Shown one piece after another: positions 58,842-64,000 of a stretch of 64,000 bases of DNA. Made by a program: the position numbers and the translations under genes. Within the stretch, counting starts at the first letter, position 1. Every line of letters begins with the position of its first letter. The notes under the pieces are model-generated. The model was given only the letters and a program-made list of their open reading frames with translations. It had not been told where the DNA came from and did no database searches. The stretch lies in NCBI RefSeq assembly GCF_018446385.1, contig NC_055987.1, positions 8,641,705 through 8,705,704 of the forward strand, read 5' to 3'. The DNA is from Zingiber officinale. Taxonomy: Eukaryota > Streptophyta > Magnoliopsida > Zingiberales > Zingiberaceae.

Positions 58842-61800
58842 ACCCGATTAGCATCATTGACTAGCCCGGGGGTGGGTGATCGACCCTGTAAAATACCGAA
58901 AATATGCGAATATTAATAAGGAAATTTTCTGGAATTTTTGGATATTTTTTTGGGAATTTTTCGGAGCTCGTATGGAAGAGTTTACAGGGATAAAACGGGG
59001 TTCCGGGAAAGCATGTTTAGGCTGCCCATTTAAGCGAGGAAATGTTTATGTTTATAATTGCTTTCCCGTTTCTTTTTATTTTATTTCTTTTCCTTCGTTT
59101 TCCCTTCCTCGCCGAAAGCCCCCCGCGCGCCCGACTTCTTCCCCCTGCCCTAACCGGCGCCGCACGAGCGGAAACCTAGACGTCGATCCCCTTTCTTCGT
59201 TCTCCTCTCCTCTCGGCACCTTCTCTACCCGACGCTGCCGCCGACCGAGTTCCTTCTTCCCGCACGAAGCAGAGCAGCGATAGCCGCTCCTCCCCGCTGC
59301 ACATCATGATCCCGACTCCTCTGTGCCGGCACCCGAGCCCTAGCGCCGACTGCCGTCCCTTTGTGCCCTCGCATCTCCGCCGACGCCGCCTCCCGATTCC
59401 TCTCCCCTCCTCTAGTCCGACGAGTCATCGCCGGCCCCTCTCTTCTGTGCTGGTGCCCTAGCAAGCCGTCGGCGTCGCCCGGAGCAGTGTCGCTCCTCAC
59501 TGTGTCGCCTCTCCTCTGTTGGCACCCGAACCCTCTTTCTAGTGCTGCCCTAGCCGACGCCACCATTGATCGTCGGAGAGGAAACTGTCGTTTGTGAGTT
59601 TTGGATTCTTAGAGTCTTTTTTTTTTTTGGTTCAATTATGGGTACGGGATGTTATCTAATTGAGTGGATGCCCCTGCAGTGAGGAAGAGGTCATTTTGAT
59701 CTAGAGTCCAGCAGGTATTCTTGCTTCCAGCAGCTTCTCACCTCGTGTCGGGCAACGAGCAGCTGCTAATTGTGCAGCAACGTTTCATCCAGTAGTACTT
59801 TGTCCAACATCAACTCTTGAGTTCTAGTAGCTGGCTGAATTAAGGTAAGGATTAGGTGTATTTGAATACTTGTTGTAGATCATGTTCCAAATTGGAGGAA
59901 TTGGTTAGATGATCATGTGAATCTAGGTAAGGAATATGATTATGATACCTGTTGATTTAGGTAGGAATTGGTACATACATAATTGTTTATGTATTTGAAT
60001 TAGGTGATTGGTTATGTAGATGTGTAATCATGTGTAAATGGAATTAAGTTTGGATTCTTGATCTAATGGTGGATCGTGGATTAGATTCATGTTATTTTGT
60101 TAATTAGGGTTTGTCCCTAATTTAGTGTAAGAGATTTTTATTTAGCTATTTAAAGGAGTTAGCTAAATAAAAATGTATTTCTATCCGTGACACGGGACTT
60201 TGACGCGAGACGAGTATCTCGACGTCGTATTCGGGCCAGATTGGACTTTTCGATTGGAGGTGGGTACATTTGACTTATTGTCTTTGATATGCATAGTAAT
60301 GAAATTAACAAGTAGCAAAGATTATGTTTCTTATTTGTTTCGGTTAATCACTATCCAATACCTGTTATATGTTTGGTTGATTGCTTGTTTTGCATCTCAT
60401 ACTATTCCTTACCTGCTTATACATGCTTATAGGGATAGTGATATATCATGTTTCACCATGTTCAGGACCTAGATCTGATACCTTACTTGATCTGTGTACC
60501 CTTGATATGATTTATTTGCTATGGTGCACATCATATATGTATATAGATTGATTCAGTATATTACCATGCTTAGTGTCATGCACCATTCGCATGATTGCAT
60601 GCTGTGTGATAGGATTGCTCCATTATTGTCGAGCACCTCGCCAGTTTTATCACTGTTCGGTGCTCCGTTGTGACGCTTATGGATAGCGTGACGCAGCGTG
60701 GTAGCACGTCAGTTAGCTCTTTCGGTGCTCTGTTGGTCCACTCATGGGTAGTGTGACGCAACGTGTAGCACGTTAGAGATCCCTCCCCGTCATAGTGTAC
60801 CGGGAGATGAGAGTATTGCGCTCCCCCATTTATGATTTGGGGTAGGAGTATGTGTGTACTCCGACAGCATCCCGTTCACTCGGTCACTCATCAAGGGTAG
60901 TGATGCAGAGTGCACGGTCGTCACAGCCCTACCCACTCGGTCCCACTTTTGTTGTGAGTTGGCTGACTGGCGTCAGGGGTGATCATGACATTGGCATCAT
61001 ATGCATGATGCATTTATTGCTTGTGTTTGTGTTTGCTGCATTTATATGTTGCATATTGTTTGGATACCTATGTTTGACATGCATACAAGATTTCTTTACC
61101 ACTCGGACTATTTGTCCTGATACCCAGGTTCTGGTTAGTACAGTTTCTCTCCTGTTTTACTTCGGTTTGCATTTACCTTTATTTTATCAGGAGACTGTAC
61201 GCATGATTAGTGCTAGGTGTTATTTCCTTACTTTGCATATCAATTGTACCTGCTGAGTGTTGGACTCACTCCGCCTCCATTGTTGTTATTTTTCAGGTTG
61301 ATCATGCTGTCAGGAGAGAGTTCCAGTCGTTAGTCCCCTGCTGACCATGAGGGCTTAGTAATCTTTTGGTTTTCTTCTTATTTAGTCTATGTTCAGACTT
61401 ATTCTGTTTTTGATACTATGGATCTGGTGTGAATTTTATGTGTTGATGGATTTTATTTCGATATGTTTTACTACATGCCTGCCTGGACGGCAAAAGAGGT
61501 GAGTAAATCGGATTTGAGTTTTACGAGTGTAGTGGAGTAGGGTTGATTTCGAGTCATGGTATTACTGCTTTGTTTGCTTATATTTATATATACTGCGTGG
61601 TGATGTCAGCCAGAGGCTAAAATTTACATTAACTGCGTGTGATGATTATGTATATGTTTGTTTTATTTCTGTTATTATTCTAGCCGCATGTGGCTGAGGT
61701 ATATGGGATGTAGAAAGTTTCAGATTGTCCGCCGTACAGGGGAGATGCTGTCGAAATTTCTTCGGATAGGGACTCCTCCGGGGCGTGACAGACCCGACCC

Positions 61801-61921
61801 CATGGAATTTTTTTACTAGTTACGAGGGTAAATCGGGAAACACTCATGACGGAAAGCCTAGAAGCCTAGTATTCATTGATTGTGCTTCCCATTTAGAGGA
61901 AAAATTCCTACAAATATGCCA
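58842..61921 (-). mobile_element. SINE family A copy split by a solo LTR
   Basis: 58842-58886 has the tail and GTGGGTGATCGACCC. The body resumes after the LTR at 61791 (GACCCGACCCCATGG) and continues to ATTCCTACAAATATGCC at 61919. A further tail fragment abuts at 61930-61985. Confidence 0.75.
58887..61790 (+). mobile_element. Solo LTR, 2.9 kb, with 5-bp target duplication GACCC
   Basis: It runs TGTAAAATACCG to CCTCCGGGGCGTGACA, flanked by GACCC at 58882-58886 and 61791-61795. No primer site, gag or pol lies within, so an element was lost by LTR-LTR recombination. The large size and GGGGCGTGACA end suggest a Ty3/Gypsy chromovirus (Tekay/Del-like); orientation is inferred from that end. A GC-rich, CT-rich block at 59100-59600 resembles a gene leader but has no lasting reading frame. 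Confidence 0.8.
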
Positions 61922-61985
61922 AAAAAAAAATTAATCAAGCTGGGTAACGTTGAGTCAGGATGACCGACCTGACTCCCGAAGTTAT

Positions 61986-62640
61986 GATGCAATGATAAAG
62001 ACGCTCAATCATGTCTTAAATATTTATGATTTAATTCTCAAATATTTATGATTTAATTCTCAGTTACAATATATTTGGAATTTAAATTGGCCCACCATAC
62101 TTTTATTACAGTGAAATATTATACTTTTAATAGTCAAATTCTAAATAAAATATTTCAATTTGATTCTAAATCTTAAATCATCTATGTCCTCCATTTATTT
62201 TTATATTTTAAACTTAATTTCTTAGATTATTCTTTTTATAAACATTATAACCGTTTTTGTTTTATAATTTAAGCGTCTGTATTTCATTTGTATAATTTAT
62301 ACCCATTCAAAAGATTAATCTTTAAAATATTTATCTCATTTCATATTTAAATTTTAATTATTTTATTATTTTTATGTATGTTATTTTGGTTATTATTTCT
62401 AATGGATAGATTTAATTATAAGTCGTACGTATGAGTACAAATCGAATCCATTAAAATGATTTATCTTGAGTTTATCCCCAAAGGTTTAGGATACATCTTT
62501 AAGATGTTTCTTCGTTCTCTATTGATGAAGAGGATTCGACACCATCAACCCTAGTCCCCTTGGAAGATCTTTCCCTTTTGCTTTTACTACTTTTATTCCT
62601 CAGGGATTTCTAGATTTCTTGGACGACGCTAAAGATAAGG
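61986..62640. other. AT-rich intergenic sequence
   Basis: No gene or element is recognised. Confidence 0.55.
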
Positions 62641-63796
62641 TGTTAGATCGGGTGGATCAGTTAGAGGGGGTGAATAGACAATCTACAAAATAAGTTAGAA
62701 TATTCTCTTACTTTTTTATTTAGCAAGGACACACAATTAATTAAAAGTAAATAAATAACATAAAAATAAAGAAGGAACTCAAGGATTCACTTGGTTGCAA
62801 CCTAGGTGGTTGTTAACCAAGGCAATTGAAAGACTAAAAGAAAACTCCATTTTTTTACAACAGTAATAGGCAGAGAAGTCTTTTACAGCAGTTAAAAGCT
62901 CAGAAATAAAGTAAAGAAGTTGATTCTAAGTGTGTTATTGAACTCCTAGATCTAAAACACTATTTATAACATTCTGGTCATGAGTGATTGTTGCTGACAT
63001 AACATTGGAGGCACCTCCAATGACATCTAGGGGATCTCCAATGACATCTAGGGGCCTCCAATGAGATAAAATCTCATCCTCTTGACAACGACTCTACAAT
63101 GGTTCCACGACATTTGAGGCACCTCCAGTCGACCTGAGACACCCGGCTACTGTTCATCCAAGGTGCCTCTAGTCAACTGAGATGCCTTCATTCCCTTTTG
63201 TGGCAGCTTATCTATTGGATGCTTGAGGCACTTAGGTGCCTCGGGTCTTTAAGTATTCATGGCCAACTTCCAAGTTGACCATTTTCGAATTCCGTCACTT
63301 GGATGATGCTTTGGTCGTCCGGAGTTGAACTCACCTGAACCCAACTCTGACCTTCTCCTTGAGCATGGTTCCTCCCAACTTCTCATCCTTCGGATGTGTC
63401 ACACGCGTACTTCTCGCTCTACCGGTGTACTCTTCCATAACTCTTCATCCCTCAGATTCATCGAGTCCATCAACTTCATTGTTATGTCATCCTTCTCACT
63501 CGCTGTGTCTTCCGCTTGAATTCTTGTATTCCTAAGTCCCTGCTCACTCAGACATAAGACATCAAATATTCAGGATCTAACTTAACTTTGTTGATAACAT
63601 CAAAACTAATATGGAATACTTACACAAGGATAACACTTTAATCAAGCTCCTTGTCGCTATTTATTTATGCTTCATGTTGTTATGTCATGCTTTTGTTGAA
63701 ACAAAATTCATGCTCACATGTTCTTATATTTCCTATGTACGAGTTCTTATTTGGTCTCTAGAATTCATGCAGTTTAGGTTTTATGATAATCTAACA
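62641..63796 (+). repeat. 5' LTR of the right-edge Copia element (1156 bp)
   Basis: The start TGTTAGATCGGGTGG with a G run and TGAATAGAC resembles the other Copia LTRs. An array of GAGGCACCTCC/AGGTGCCTC words lies at about 63007-63245. Confidence 0.8.
63007..63245. repeat. Array of short inverted words with core AGGCACCT/AGGTGCCT
   Basis: Words such as GGAGGCACCTCCAATGACAT, TGAGGCACCTCC, CAAGGTGCCTCTAG and GAGGCACTTAGGTGCCTCGG occur within about 240 bp. Several are self-complementary or pair with neighbours. Confidence 0.6.
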
Positions 63797-64000
63797 AATT
63801 GGTATAAGAGTCTCACTCTGTTTCTTCGATCTTATGACTTAAAGTTTGGATTTTGTCGATTTGTTAATTTGATGCTAATTAAATTTTTTCTAGTATTTGA
63901 TCATCGAAAGATCTTGCATAAGAAAACCTAGGAAAGGTTTGGTCTTCTATTTTTTTGTGATTTTTACAAAGAACACGAAGAATAGCGGTGAACCACCCCA

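Larger units (their letters stand above)
62641..64000 (+). mobile_element. Ty1/Copia element, 5' LTR and start of internal region, runs off the right edge
   Basis: The LTR is 62641-63796 with 8-bp perfect inverted ends TGTTAGAT/ATCTAACA. Three nt later TGGTATAAGAG (63800-63810) is the primer-binding site, with one change from the Met-initiator complement. 63811-64000 is the gag leader with no clear gag yet. Target duplication cannot be checked. Confidence 0.8.

Noticed and set aside
60852-61256. 134-aa hydrophobic frame
   Set aside because: It lies wholly inside the solo LTR, with no start context or homologous domain recognised.

Overview
The window is nuclear DNA from a flowering plant. 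Its genes have many spliceosomal introns, GC-rich first exons and plant-specific protein families, and they sit among plant LTR retrotransposons, hAT elements and tRNA-derived SINEs. GC-rich first exons next to AT-rich introns suggest a monocot. A non-grass commelinid such as the ginger order is my tentative guess; the sequence alone does not prove it.

Four host genes could be modelled exon by exon with consistent reading phase. (1) 10720-19190 (+) is an ABHD17-type alpha/beta hydrolase, 364 aa in 5 exons. (2) 21458-31505 (+) is a DA1/DAR-type ubiquitin-receptor peptidase with UIM, LIM and HExxH motifs, 478 aa in 11 coding exons. (3) 49435-50831 (-) is a secreted family-1 pectate lyase, 414 aa in 3 exons. 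(4) 52240-56868 (-) is the plastid anthranilate synthase alpha subunit, 596 aa in 11 exons. They have no pathway in common and are ordinary single plant genes (protein depalmitoylation, organ-size control, wall remodelling, tryptophan synthesis).

Most of the rest is mobile DNA. 1-9115 is a minus-strand Tat-type Ty3/Gypsy element that runs off the left edge. It has a decayed pol, a tandem-repeat block and an antisense ORF that appears to contain an intron. 12263-16056, in intron 1 of the hydrolase gene, is a short deletion derivative of the same family with a 5-bp target duplication. 33902-37170 is a complete but mutated hAT element. 38921-49040 is a 10.1-kb Ty1/Copia element with target duplication CTTGC, nested in a Tat-like LTR. 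58887-61790 is a 2.9-kb solo LTR with target duplication GACCC, nested in a SINE. 62641-64000 is the 5' LTR, primer-binding site and start of another Copia element. The DA1 introns hold a hAT-type MITE with an 8-bp target duplication and two Copia-LTR-like pieces.

The least ordinary structure is a recurring design of the Copia LTRs. Three LTR families with related starts each carry an array of short inverted words. The core word differs by family (GATCGGTC/GACCGATC, TAATCGATTA, AGGCACCT/AGGTGCCT). In the full-length element the array also recurs between pol and the 3' LTR. No dedicated defence or CRISPR-like system was seen.
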